DNA from: Nitriliruptoraceae bacterium
GTDB taxonomy: Bacteria; Actinomycetota; Nitriliruptoria; Nitriliruptorales; Nitriliruptoraceae
Length of the DNA stretch: 14,311 bases
NCBI GenBank assembly: GCA_007117945.1
Contig: SKTN01000278.1
Span: forward strand, 1-14,311
Reading direction: 5' to 3'
Both the position numbers and the translations under genes were made by a program. Within the stretch, counting starts at the first letter, position 1. Each line of letters opens with the position of its first letter. The notes under the pieces were generated by a model. That model saw nothing but the letters and a program-made list of their open reading frames with translations. It did no database searches and had not been told where the DNA came from. Shown in pieces: positions 1 through 7,378 of the stretch.

Positions 1-190
1 GGACCCTGGTGCGTCGTGCGGTGGCCACGCACGCGGTCACGCCGAACCCGCGCAGGACCATCCCACCACCGCCGCAGCCGGCAGGCACACGGAGCAGATC
101 GGGAACGCACGTGCAGCAGACAAGGCAGCCCACCTCCAACCACAACAGCGCGAGCGCCCCACGACTATCCGACGGTGCGCGGCACGCCGA

Positions 191-208
191 CAGAGCCATG
201 TGGCTCTG
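191..208. terminator. Perfect 7-bp hairpin, possible terminator
   Basis: CAGAGCC and GGCTCTG pair perfectly around the four bases ATGT; the first and last loop bases could also pair. There is no T-tract on either side, which is common for actinobacterial terminators. It lies about 330 bases past the end of the nearest gene on the minus strand, so it could equally serve a plus-strand gene starting outside the window. The role is uncertain. Confidence 0.3.
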
Positions 209-459
209 CCTGACCCACAGCGCCCTCGGCCCCTGTTGGTCGGCGCGTGACCGTCGCTCGAACGCTGTCGGCGTAGCCTCGTCAGCCCGGGAGCCCAGAG
301 CCATCGAGGACCCGCGTTCGAAGGCCGGGTCGGTGGCGCTCACCGACGACGGGGCTCGCCCGGCCGAGCAGCTGTTCGCCGAACCGTTCGAGGTCGACGC
401 CGAGACCGACTACGTCGGACACGCCCCCTGGCGGTTCACCTGTGCGGCCAGCCCCGCTG

Positions 460-501
460 CACCCACGGTGGGTGGAGAGCGGTCGCGGCCGGGTACCCGG
501 C
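460..501 (-). terminator. Two adjacent inverted repeats after the methyltransferase gene
   Basis: Reading the minus strand after the stop codon at 539, the first element is the 14-bp perfect palindrome GCCGGGTACCCGGC (488-501). It is followed by CACCCA-N3-TGGGTG (460-474). Both are strong GC stems within 80 bases of the stop codon and lack a U-tract. They are plausible transcription-end or RNA-stabilising structures for the four-gene group. Confidence 0.35.
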
Positions 502-538
502 GAGGGACCAGGCGCAAGGAGTTGCCGCTGCTCCTGGG

Positions 539-1354
539 TCAGACGATGCGGGCGCGGAGTGCGAGGGTGGGCACCACCGAGGGGAGGTCGGGTGGCAGCG
601 CGGCGATGGCACGCGCACGCAGCTCTGCGCGGGTGGTCGGTGCGAGTGTGGTGAGGAAGCCCAGGGTGTGGGGCATGTTGAGCCGCCACTCGACGGCGAG
701 GTGGGGGTCGTCGAGGCCCGCATCGGCCTCGAGGAGGTCGACGTGGACGTCGGTGAGCCCGGCTGCGGACGCGGTGCGGGCGAAGGTGTCGGGGTCGCCG
801 GTCAGCTTCGCGACGCGCTCCTTGAAGGTCGCGTACCAGTCGGGCCGCTGGTAGCCGTACTCGGTGAGGACGGCCTCGACCGCGGCTTTGGCGGGATGGT
901 CGGCGTCGGCGGGGAAACTGCTGGCCAACAGCAGCCCGCCGGAGCGGGTGACCCGCCGGCACTCCGCCAGCGCGAGCCCGAGATCCGGAACGTGGTTGAG
1001 GCAGAAGGCGGCGACGACCGCGTCGAACACATGGTCGCGGAAGGGCAGCGCCCTGGCGTCACCGGCCACCCCGGGGGGCCGCTGGGCGCGACGGTGCGCG
1101 AGCATCTCGACCGCGAGGTCGAGGCCGACCGGGTGCGCTGCGGCCCGGGACAGTGCCTCGCAGGCCACCCCGGTGCCCGTACCGAGGTCCAGCACACGCC
1201 AGCCCGCCAGCGGCTGCCCGGCGGTGGCGATGAGCGCCTCGGCCAGGCGCCGGTAGACGGTGGCGGGTCCGGCGGCCCACCCGTCGGCACCGTGTGCGTA
1301 GGCGGTGCGGATGCCGGCGACCAGCGCCTGGTCGGAGCCGCTCACCGGGTGCAT
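539..1354 (-). CDS. Class I SAM-dependent methyltransferase (UbiE/Methyltransf_11-like)
   Basis: Predicted cytosolic 271-residue methyltransferase that transfers a methyl group from S-adenosylmethionine to an unknown small molecule. Motif I VLDLGTGTG is at about residues 54-62. The acidic residue after strand 2 is in GLDLAVEML (77-85), with GDARALPF (98-105) and DAVVAAFCLNHV (111-122) as the following motifs. The fold is that of UbiE-like enzymes, and the C-terminal half (150-271) carries the substrate cap. I chose the ATG at 1354 because the SAM fold begins soon after it and it sits 13 bases inside the end of the upstream kinase gene, which suggests translational coupling. An upstream extension to 1486 would only read kinase codons out of frame. 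The ribosome site is weak (GCAGG). Substrate cannot be predicted. It is the last gene of the minus-strand group. Confidence 0.85.
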   Translation of the reverse strand: MHPVSGSDQALVAGIRTAYAHGADGWAAGPATVYRRLAEALIATAGQPLAGWRVLDLGTGTGVACEALSRAAAHPVGLDLAVEMLAHRRAQRPPGVAGDARALPFRDHVFDAVVAAFCLNHVPDLGLALAECRRVTRSGGLLLASSFPADADHPAKAAVEAVLTEYGYQRPDWYATFKERVAKLTGDPDTFARTASAAGLTDVHVDLLEADAGLDDPHLAVEWRLNMPHTLGFLTTLAPTTRAELRARAIAALPPDLPSVVPTLALRARIV

Positions 1355-2370
1355 GGCAGCCTGCGTGCGCCGTCGAGGGCGTGGGTGACCCACCACGCCA
1401 GCTCCGCATCGTCGCCGAGGGCCTTCTCCCATCCGAACTGCAGGAAGGTGCCCAGCAGCGACCAGGTGCACTGGCGATCCCACCACGGGTCGGTGTCGAT
1501 GCCGTGGTGCTCGAGCGCGTGCCGGTAGCGCTCGAGGGTGGCCTCCTTGGTCTCCGGCAGGCGGGCACGGTTGAGGCAGACATACCAGGCGAGGTCGCTG
1601 CAGCCCGGCGCGATCCCGGGCACGGCCCAGTCCAGCAGGATCGTCCGCCCGTCCAGGTGGCTGCCGAGGTTGCCGGCCTTCCAGTCACCGTGGACCAGGG
1701 TCTGGGGGGTGGCCTGCAGGGCCGTGACCAGCGGGGTCGGATCGTCCAGGAGGGCGCGGACCACCTCCGCGGCGCGGGGTTCGCGCTGCGCGAGGCGGGA
1801 CCACCCCTCGGGGACGAGCCGGGTGGGCACCACATCGCTGCCGCCGCGCGCACGTTCGGTCTCGCCCAGGTGCGGGCCGAACAAGGTCAGGCGGGTCGCC
1901 AGCGGCAGTAGCCCGGTGGTGGCACGGCACCCCCAGAAGCTCGCGTGCAGCTGCGCCATGTGCGCGAGGAACCGGTGGTGCTGTACGGCAGGGATCTGAC
2001 CGTCGCCCTCGGGGACCAGGTGCTCGGCGACGTCGCACATCACCAGCACCGCACCCCGACCATCGCGACGGTCGTCCCACGCGGCACCGACCACCCCGTG
2101 ATCGATCACGGGCGGCAGCCGGTCGAGCCAGCCGTCACGCCACACCGCCACGGCACGCAGACCCACATCCCCGGTCGCGCGCATCACCCAGTCCTCCGCA
2201 GGATGGAGGTACTTCACCACGTAGGCCTGCCCGTCGACCGTCACCCGCTCCAGGCGGGCCCCGGTCTTGCCATCGGTGTGCGTCAGCGGCACGCCACGCA
2301 CCTCCCGCCCGAACAAGGCGGTGAGCGAGGGGGCGACGGGCCGCTGGGCAGGTGGCGGGTCAGCACGCAT
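1342..2370 (-). CDS. APH-family (aminoglycoside phosphotransferase-like) small-molecule kinase
   Basis: Predicted 342-residue cytosolic kinase of the APH/choline-kinase fold, which uses ATP or GTP to phosphorylate a hydroxyl group on a small molecule. The catalytic loop reads HGDWKAGN (227-234), giving catalytic Asp229 and Asn234. The metal-binding Asp is Asp247 in LLDW. The probable ATP-binding lysine is Lys53 in YVVKYL. All three catalytic positions are therefore present and the enzyme looks active. The ATG at 2370 is preferred over an upstream ATG at 2406 because GGAG lies seven bases before it. The end overlaps the following methyltransferase by 13 bases. Despite the family name there is no basis for calling it an aminoglycoside resistance enzyme; many members act on other metabolites, macrolides or sugars. 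Its pairing with two methyltransferases suggests modification or self-protection against a small molecule, which is inference. Confidence 0.85.
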   Translation of the reverse strand: MRADPPPAQRPVAPSLTALFGREVRGVPLTHTDGKTGARLERVTVDGQAYVVKYLHPAEDWVMRATGDVGLRAVAVWRDGWLDRLPPVIDHGVVGAAWDDRRDGRGAVLVMCDVAEHLVPEGDGQIPAVQHHRFLAHMAQLHASFWGCRATTGLLPLATRLTLFGPHLGETERARGGSDVVPTRLVPEGWSRLAQREPRAAEVVRALLDDPTPLVTALQATPQTLVHGDWKAGNLGSHLDGRTILLDWAVPGIAPGCSDLAWYVCLNRARLPETKEATLERYRHALEHHGIDTDPWWDRQCTWSLLGTFLQFGWEKALGDDAELAWWVTHALDGARRLPCTR

Positions 2371-2402
2371 GCAGCCACTCCTGCCACCTCGACGCCAACC
2401 CT

Positions 2403-2422
2403 CCACCGTAGGGCACCGGTGG
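2403..2422 (-). other. Intergenic 6-bp stem between the SnoaL-like and kinase genes
   Basis: CCACCG and CGGTGG pair around an 8-base loop in the 105-bp gap (2371-2475) between the small NTF2-like gene and the kinase gene. It could be a processing or partial-termination hairpin within the operon. The stem is short for this GC content, so chance is a real possibility. Confidence 0.2.
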
Positions 2423-2475
2423 GATCGGTGACCCCGAGGTGGCCACGCACGGCCGCGGCGGTGCGACGACCGTGG

Positions 2476-2895
2476 TCATGGCCGGATCAGCGGCGCCTCG
2501 GACGCCATCCGCGCCTGGAGTTCGGGGTCCCAGATGCCGGCGCAGAACATCGTCTGTTCGGTGATGCGACCCTCGTCCGTCCGTAGCAGGTGCTGCTGGC
2601 GGACGACGGCAGCGCCGTGATCGGCGTGCTGGCGCCACTCGAACTGCACGAGCAGATCGCCGGACGCGACATGCTCGGCGTCGAAGGCCGTGAAGCGTCC
2701 GGGGCCGGGGAGTCCACCGCCGGTGTGCTCGATCACGGCATGACGTCCCTCCACCTGGAAGCGCCAGTTGGGCACGTGCGCGTCGAAGAAGACCTCGGGG
2801 TGGTACAGCTGCGAGAGCGCGGCACGGTCGCCGGCTTCGACCGCGGCGCGGTACCGCCCGGCGATCGTCTCGGATAGGTCCGGTGCTGCGGACAT
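2476..2895 (-). CDS. Nuclear transport factor 2 / SnoaL-like protein
   Basis: A 139-residue protein that looks like a single cone-shaped NTF2/SnoaL domain. The opening helix (IAGRYRAAVEAGDRAALSQL, residues 11-30) is followed by YHPEVFFDAH, then an Arg/Glu-containing strand pattern (WRFQVEGRHAVIEH, GDLLVQFEW, VVRQQHLLRTDEGRI), typical of the family in both length and layout. Members are either small enzymes (cyclases, isomerases, hydrolases) or ligand-binding proteins, and are frequent beside secondary-metabolite tailoring genes; no specific activity can be assigned. The start is well supported: AGGAGG (2900-2905 on the plus-strand scale) lies four bases before the ATG. It begins 43 bases after the upstream methyltransferase gene ends and is probably co-transcribed with it. 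Confidence 0.85.
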   Translation of the reverse strand: MSAAPDLSETIAGRYRAAVEAGDRAALSQLYHPEVFFDAHVPNWRFQVEGRHAVIEHTGGGLPGPGRFTAFDAEHVASGDLLVQFEWRQHADHGAAVVRQQHLLRTDEGRITEQTMFCAGIWDPELQARMASEAPLIRP

Positions 2896-2938
2896 GATGC
2901 CTCCTCATGTTGCCGGAACCGGCGGGTGAGCGTCGGTC

Positions 2939-4012
2939 TCAGGGGCGAGCCTCGATGACCAGGTTGAAGGGGGTCTCGGTGGCCACCCGGTGGTGGGTGA
3001 AGCCGGCGTCGGTGAGGGCCTCGCGCAGGCGCGTCGGTCCGGCCTGCGCGCCGAGGCCCACGGCGCCGTCCTGGGACAGCGAGTTCGGGGTGCACAGGAA
3101 CACCGAGCCGGCGTAGAACAACCGGCTGATCGGGTTGAGGTTGTCGGCGAGGTGGTCGCTGGCCTGCGGCTCCACGACCAGCAGCGTGCCGTCGTCGGTC
3201 AGCGCCTCACGTGCGCGGGCCGCAGCGGCGACCGGATCGCCCATGTCATGCAGACAGTCGAAGAAGCACACCAGGTCGTAGCCGGCTCCGGGAACGCTGT
3301 CGGCGGGGACGACCTCGAAGCCGACCCGGTCGCCGACCCCGGCCTCGGCAGCGGCCTTGGACGCCGCCGCGATCGACTCGGGGTGGGAGTCGAAGCCCGT
3401 GAACCGCGAGGCGGGGTAGGCCTCGGCGAGCACGATGGTCGACGCGCCGAGGCCACAACCGACGTCGGCGACCTGCGCGCCGGCGGTCAGCCGGTCGTGG
3501 ACGCCATCGAGGGCGGGGATCCAGTCCTGCACGAGCTGGTGGCGGTACAGCGGCGCGAAGAGCCGCTCGACCCCACCGAACAGGCGCGGGTCGTGTTCGT
3601 GCCAGCCGATCCCCTCACCGCTGCGGAGCGCGTCGACGGCGCGGTCGACGGCCGCCCAGGCGGCGGCGATGATCGGGAAGATGCCGGCGACGAAGGTCGG
3701 GCTGTCGGGGTCGGCGAGCACCGCCGCGTGCTCGTCGGGCAGCTCGAAGGTGCCCTGGACCTCGTCGTAGGTCACGTACCCACCAGCGGCCTGGTTCGCC
3801 AGCCACTCGGCCACGTAGCGTTCGTGGGTGTCGGTGCGCTCGGCGAGCTCGGCCGAGGTCAGTGGGCCAGCCCCGGCCATGGCCGCGTACAGGCCGAGTA
3901 CGTCACCGAGGTAACAGCACGCGGCCGACTCGGCTGCAGCTGCCTCGGTGACCGCCACCCCCTGGAACGCCTCCACCTTCACGGGGTCCAGCTCCGTCAG
4001 GTCGATGCTCAT
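2939..4012 (-). CDS. Winged-helix plus SAM methyltransferase protein (Rv2258c-like)
   Basis: A 357-residue two-part protein. Residues about 25-100 have a winged-helix/dimerisation layout (LGLYAAMAGAGPLTSAELAERT, YVAEWLANQAAGGYVTYD), as in O-methyltransferases and in the mycobacterial Rv2258c group. Residues about 178-285 are a class I SAM domain: motif I VADVGCGLGAST (181-192), acidic residue Asp208 in FTGFDSHPE, and YDLVCFFDCLHDMGDP (245-260). Domain order and length match the Rv2258c group, whose natural substrates are not well defined. The ATG at 4012 is chosen because GAGAGGAG precedes it by about seven bases and the recognisable protein begins there; a longer frame to 4381 runs into the regulator gene. 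It is the first gene of the group and therefore the likely site of control. Confidence 0.85.
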   Translation of the reverse strand: MSIDLTELDPVKVEAFQGVAVTEAAAAESAACCYLGDVLGLYAAMAGAGPLTSAELAERTDTHERYVAEWLANQAAGGYVTYDEVQGTFELPDEHAAVLADPDSPTFVAGIFPIIAAAWAAVDRAVDALRSGEGIGWHEHDPRLFGGVERLFAPLYRHQLVQDWIPALDGVHDRLTAGAQVADVGCGLGASTIVLAEAYPASRFTGFDSHPESIAAASKAAAEAGVGDRVGFEVVPADSVPGAGYDLVCFFDCLHDMGDPVAAAARAREALTDDGTLLVVEPQASDHLADNLNPISRLFYAGSVFLCTPNSLSQDGAVGLGAQAGPTRLREALTDAGFTHHRVATETPFNLVIEARP

Positions 4013-4186
4013 CGTGGTGCTCCTCTCGGGTTGCCCGTGTGCGGGTCCTCGGCCGGTCAGCGAGCTACCACCCACCGCCCCCAACCGATGCGTACCCACC
4101 CTGGCCGGTACCGGTTGCAGCCCGTCGACAGGGTGGTGACGGCAGCAGGCCGCCGGTGTCACCGCGCACCGGCCACCCGTCAGGCA

Positions 4187-4205
4187 GCTGCAACCGCGCT
4201 GCAAC
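4187..4205 (-). promoter_or_regulatory. Candidate SARP operator: two 8-bp direct repeats, 11-bp period
   Basis: GCTGCAAC occurs at 4187-4194 and again, identical, at 4198-4205 (GTTGCAGC twice when read in the direction of the minus-strand group). An inverted copy lies at 4114-4121. SARP regulators bind direct repeats spaced 11 bp, one helical turn, overlapping or just upstream of the -35 region. The site lies 175-195 bp before the first methyltransferase start and directly after the SARP gene. I could not identify a convincing -10 box at the usual distance, so the promoter itself is not defined. Confidence 0.4.
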
Positions 4206-4254
4206 GAGGCCGACCTCCCGCGCAGGCTGCTGGCACCGCGGCGCGCCTGCTGGC

Positions 4255-7239
4255 TCACCCCGTGAGCTCTGCCAGCGCAGCCCGTGCCTCGTCCACGATC
4301 TCGCCGGCGGTCAGCTCCCGCCCGTGCGCGGCGGCGCGGTGGGCACGCTCGGAACCCAGGTGGTGCTCCAACAGCTGCCACGCGTCGGCGAGCCGGTCAG
4401 CCTCGGCCCCGAACGTGGGGGGAGAGCTGTCGGTGACGGCAGCGTGGAGGCGGGCCACGGCCTCATCGGGGTGGACCCGGGCCAGGAGTTCAACGAGGTT
4501 GCGCAGGGTGGTCAACTGGTGTGTCCAGTCACCGAGCCGACGCCAGTGGTCCACCGCTCGATGGAACAGCGCGAGCGCGCGGTCGGTCGCACCACGGCGC
4601 CCGTGCAGCGACGCGAGCGAGACCATCGCCGCACCCTCGGGGATGCGGCTGTTGATGGCGCCCGCAGCGGCGATCGCGCGTTCCAGCAGCGGTGCGGCCG
4701 AGGCCGGATCGGCGTCGAGGAGCGCTTCGCCATGTCCGTAGAGGGCCCAGGCACGCATCGCCTGGTTGCCGGAGCGCTCGGCGGCCTCGCTGAGCTCGAC
4801 GGCGTGTGCCGCGGCGGCCTCCGCGTCGCCACGATAGAGGTGGACCAGCACCCTGAGCAGGCTGGTCATGGCGCGGTAGTAGTCCTCGTCGAGCCTGGCG
4901 GCGAGCTCGCCAGCCCTATCGAGCGGTTCCAACGCGTCGTCCAGGTGGCCCTCGTACAGCGCAGCCGTCGACAGCGCGTGCAGCGCCCAGATCGACGTGG
5001 GTGTGTCGGGCGCGGCCTCGTCGAGAGCGGCCTCGGCGTAACGGCGGGCCCGGTCGAGCTCGCCCCGCCGGGTCGCACCCCGCGCAGCGGTCGCCAACGC
5101 CGCCGGGTAGGCCGGATGGCTCCGTGCGCCGGGAAGCCGCAGCGCCCGCTCGGTCCAGGTGACCATCTCGTCACGCTGCTGGTGGCCGACGTAGTCACGC
5201 AGCGCCACCGGCAGCCGCAGGGCACCGTCCACATCACCGGTCGCAACCAGCCAGGCGTGGGCCACCCGCAGGTCATCGACCACCGCATCGATCTCCGCAA
5301 GCACCTGTCCCTCGTCGGGACCCCGGACCAGCGGGCCGCGATCCTCGACGAACGCGACGAGGTAGGCGGCATGGGCCCGACGGTAGCGCTCGGCCTCCCC
5401 GGCCTGGGCGAGCCGTGCAGCGCCGTAGTCGTGCAGGCTGTCGAGCAGGTGGTAGCGGATCCGGCCATCGTCGCGGTCCACGACCACCATGGACTTGTCG
5501 ACGAGCTCGGCGAGCACGCCGGCGACCGCCTCCCCGGCGACCGGCTCGCCGGCACACACCTGCTCCGCGGCGGTGAGCGAGAACGCGCCGGTGAACACCG
5601 ACAGGCGATCGAACAGTCGGGCCTCATCCTCGTGTAACAGGTCATAGGACCACGCCACCACGCCCTGCAGCGTGCGGTGACGCCCCTGCTCACGGCGCGG
5701 ACCGCCGGTCAGCAGGCTGAAGCGCTGATCGATGCGATCCAGCAGGTCGGTCGCGGTCATCGCCCGTAGGCGGGCGGCAGCGAGCTCGATCGCCAGCGGG
5801 ATCCCGTCCAGACGTCGGCACAGCTCGCCGACCGCCACAGCCTCGTCGTCGGTCAGCGTGAACGTGGGTTCGCCCGCCTGCGCTCGGGCCAGGAACAGTG
5901 CGCCCGCCGGAGCTGCAGCGACCTCGTCGACCCCCGCGCCTCGGCGCGGGACCGGCAGCGGCGCGACCCGCCAGACCTGCTCCCCGGGCAGACGGAGCGG
6001 TTCCCGGGAGGTCGCCAGCACCGACACGTTCGAACACTGTTCGACGATCGACGCGACGAACTCCGACACGGCTGTCAGCAGGTGCTCGCAGTTGTCGAGC
6101 GTCAACAGCAACCGCCGGGTGCTCAGCGCGGCGAGCAAGGTCTCCCGGGCGGGACGGCCACCCTGATGCTGGGCGCCCACCGCATCGATCAGCGCCACTG
6201 CGAGGCTCTCGGGGTCGCGCAGCCCCGCCAGCGGACACAGGGCGACCCCGTCGAGGAACGACGGGGCAGCGACCGCGGCGACCTCCTCGGCGAGCCGCGT
6301 CTTTCCCACCCCACCCGCCCCCGTGAGCGTCACCACCGACGCAGCCGACACCAGCGACACGACCGCCGCCACGTCCTCGTCCCGGCCGATCAGCCCCAAC
6401 CGATCAGGGGTGCCGGCCCGCCGGGACCTGTCAACGGTACGGATCCCTCCTGCCCCGGCAGGTCTGGACGTCGAACGCCGAGCGGTCGGTGCGAACTCGA
6501 CGTCCTGACGCAGGATGCCCTCGTACAGCCGCTGGAGCTCGCCCGACGGGTCGACCCCCAGCTCGTCGGCGAGCCGCTCCTGCACGCGCCGGTAGGTGGC
6601 CAGCGCCTCCGCCTGATGGCCATCGCGGTACAGCGCCAGCATCAGCTGCCCGTGAGCTCGCTCGTCGAGCGGACGGCCTCGCACCATCGCCTCGAGCTCA
6701 CCGATCACCTCCCGATCGTCACCCAGCACCAGCATCGCATCGATCCGATCAGCCGCTGCAGCCGCCTGCAGCTGCTCGAGACGCCGGGCCTCGTCGCGGA
6801 CGAACTCATGGTCGGCCAACTCACCGAACGCTGCGCCGTACCACAGCCGCTCGGCCTCGCCCAACAGCTCGACCACAGCTCTCGGATCCCCGTCCAGGTC
6901 CCGCGCCCTGGCGACCATCTCCGCGAAGGCCACCGCGTCCACCTCACACGCGCCAAGGTGGATCCGGTACCCACCCGGCGCGGTCACGACGACGTCCTGG
7001 CCCGACGGCTCGAGCGCACCGAGCGCCGCCCGCAACCGCGAGATGTGGGTCTGCACCGTCTTGGACGCCGTGGCCGGCTCCGCGGCGCCCCACAGCGCCT
7101 CGATCAGCCGGTGGGCCGGGACCACCTCACCGCCCGCCGCGATCAGCACCGCCAGGAGCGTGCGCTGCCGGTCGCTGCCGAGCGGGACCCGCCGCCCGCC
7201 GGCAGCCACCTCCACCGGCCCGAGCACGCACAACCTCAT
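4255..7239 (-). CDS. AfsR/SARP-family transcriptional regulator (wHTH-BTAD-NTPase-TPR)
   Basis: A 994-residue DNA-binding regulator. Residues 1-95 form an OmpR/PhoB-type winged helix (MRLCVLGPVEV start, TVQTHISRLRAALG recognition region, GGYRIHL wing). Residues 100-250 are the bacterial transcriptional activation domain (FAEMVARARDL through DPSGELQRLYEGIL). Residues about 285-500 are an NB-ARC-like NTPase with P-loop GAGGVGKT (307-314), Walker B LLLTLDNCEH, sensor-like LATSREPLRLPG (408-419) and GIPLAIELAAARL (479-491). The rest is a helical TPR-like region, residues about 600-994. Size and order match AfsR-type activators, which control secondary metabolism. The ATG at 7239 is chosen because the conserved SARP start begins exactly there; an open extension to 7491 is non-homologous. 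Leu535 is encoded by TTA, the only such codon I found in this gene. Its targets may be the downstream methyltransferase/kinase group; the ligand is unknown. Confidence 0.93.
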   Translation of the reverse strand: MRLCVLGPVEVAAGGRRVPLGSDRQRTLLAVLIAAGGEVVPAHRLIEALWGAAEPATASKTVQTHISRLRAALGALEPSGQDVVVTAPGGYRIHLGACEVDAVAFAEMVARARDLDGDPRAVVELLGEAERLWYGAAFGELADHEFVRDEARRLEQLQAAAAADRIDAMLVLGDDREVIGELEAMVRGRPLDERAHGQLMLALYRDGHQAEALATYRRVQERLADELGVDPSGELQRLYEGILRQDVEFAPTARRSTSRPAGAGGIRTVDRSRRAGTPDRLGLIGRDEDVAAVVSLVSAASVVTLTGAGGVGKTRLAEEVAAVAAPSFLDGVALCPLAGLRDPESLAVALIDAVGAQHQGGRPARETLLAALSTRRLLLTLDNCEHLLTAVSEFVASIVEQCSNVSVLATSREPLRLPGEQVWRVAPLPVPRRGAGVDEVAAAPAGALFLARAQAGEPTFTLTDDEAVAVGELCRRLDGIPLAIELAAARLRAMTATDLLDRIDQRFSLLTGGPRREQGRHRTLQGVVAWSYDLLHEDEARLFDRLSVFTGAFSLTAAEQVCAGEPVAGEAVAGVLAELVDKSMVVVDRDDGRIRYHLLDSLHDYGAARLAQAGEAERYRRAHAAYLVAFVEDRGPLVRGPDEGQVLAEIDAVVDDLRVAHAWLVATGDVDGALRLPVALRDYVGHQQRDEMVTWTERALRLPGARSHPAYPAALATAARGATRRGELDRARRYAEAALDEAAPDTPTSIWALHALSTAALYEGHLDDALEPLDRAGELAARLDEDYYRAMTSLLRVLVHLYRGDAEAAAAHAVELSEAAERSGNQAMRAWALYGHGEALLDADPASAAPLLERAIAAAGAINSRIPEGAAMVSLASLHGRRGATDRALALFHRAVDHWRRLGDWTHQLTTLRNLVELLARVHPDEAVARLHAAVTDSSPPTFGAEADRLADAWQLLEHHLGSERAHRAAAHGRELTAGEIVDEARAALAELTG

Positions 7240-7246
7240 GCCACCA

Positions 7247-7252
7247 ACCCTA
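7247..7252 (-). promoter_or_regulatory. Candidate -10 box for a leaderless SARP transcript
   Basis: TAGGGT on the minus strand lies seven bases before the ATG at 7239. A transcript initiating six to seven bases downstream of it would begin at or next to the start codon, and no good ribosome-binding site is visible, so leaderless expression is plausible. No clear TTGAC-type -35 is present at 17-18 bases. The same hexamer forms the -10 of the dioxygenase promoter candidate. Confidence 0.35.
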
Positions 7253-7378
7253 CGCCTGTGCGGGGGTGCTGCGCGCGGCTGGCCCTGCAGGCACCGTCCG
7301 TGCGCCGGCGGGGCAGGTCGTGGGTCGCGGCGTGGGGTGGCTGTCACGGGTCGAGGTCGCTGCAGCGGTGGCGTGCGC

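Larger units (their letters stand above)
1..538. other. Left-edge region without a recognisable gene
   Basis: No convincing coding sequence was found here on either strand. The open frames that cross it (for example plus-strand 9-854 and minus-strand 282-962) run on into the methyltransferase gene in a wrong frame and show low-complexity Arg/Pro/Ala-rich translations with no family signature. The stretch does contain hairpins (191-208 and 460-501, listed separately) downstream of the methyltransferase stop. A decayed gene cannot be excluded around 280-470, where both strands stay open. Confidence 0.5.

Noticed and set aside
9..854. Plus-strand open frame of 281 residues at the left edge
   Set aside because: Arg/Ala/Ser-rich low-complexity translation that overlaps the methyltransferase gene on the opposite strand; no start signal or domain.
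2990..4741. Long plus-strand open frame (about 580 residues) antisense to the Rv2258c-like methyltransferase and the SARP gene
   Set aside because: It lies opposite two genes with clear family motifs; long antisense frames are normal in DNA this GC-rich, and the translation shows no recognisable domain.
4039..5637. Plus-strand open frame of about 530 residues antisense to the SARP gene
   Set aside because: It mirrors the GC-biased codon positions of the regulator; no domain or ribosome site supports it.
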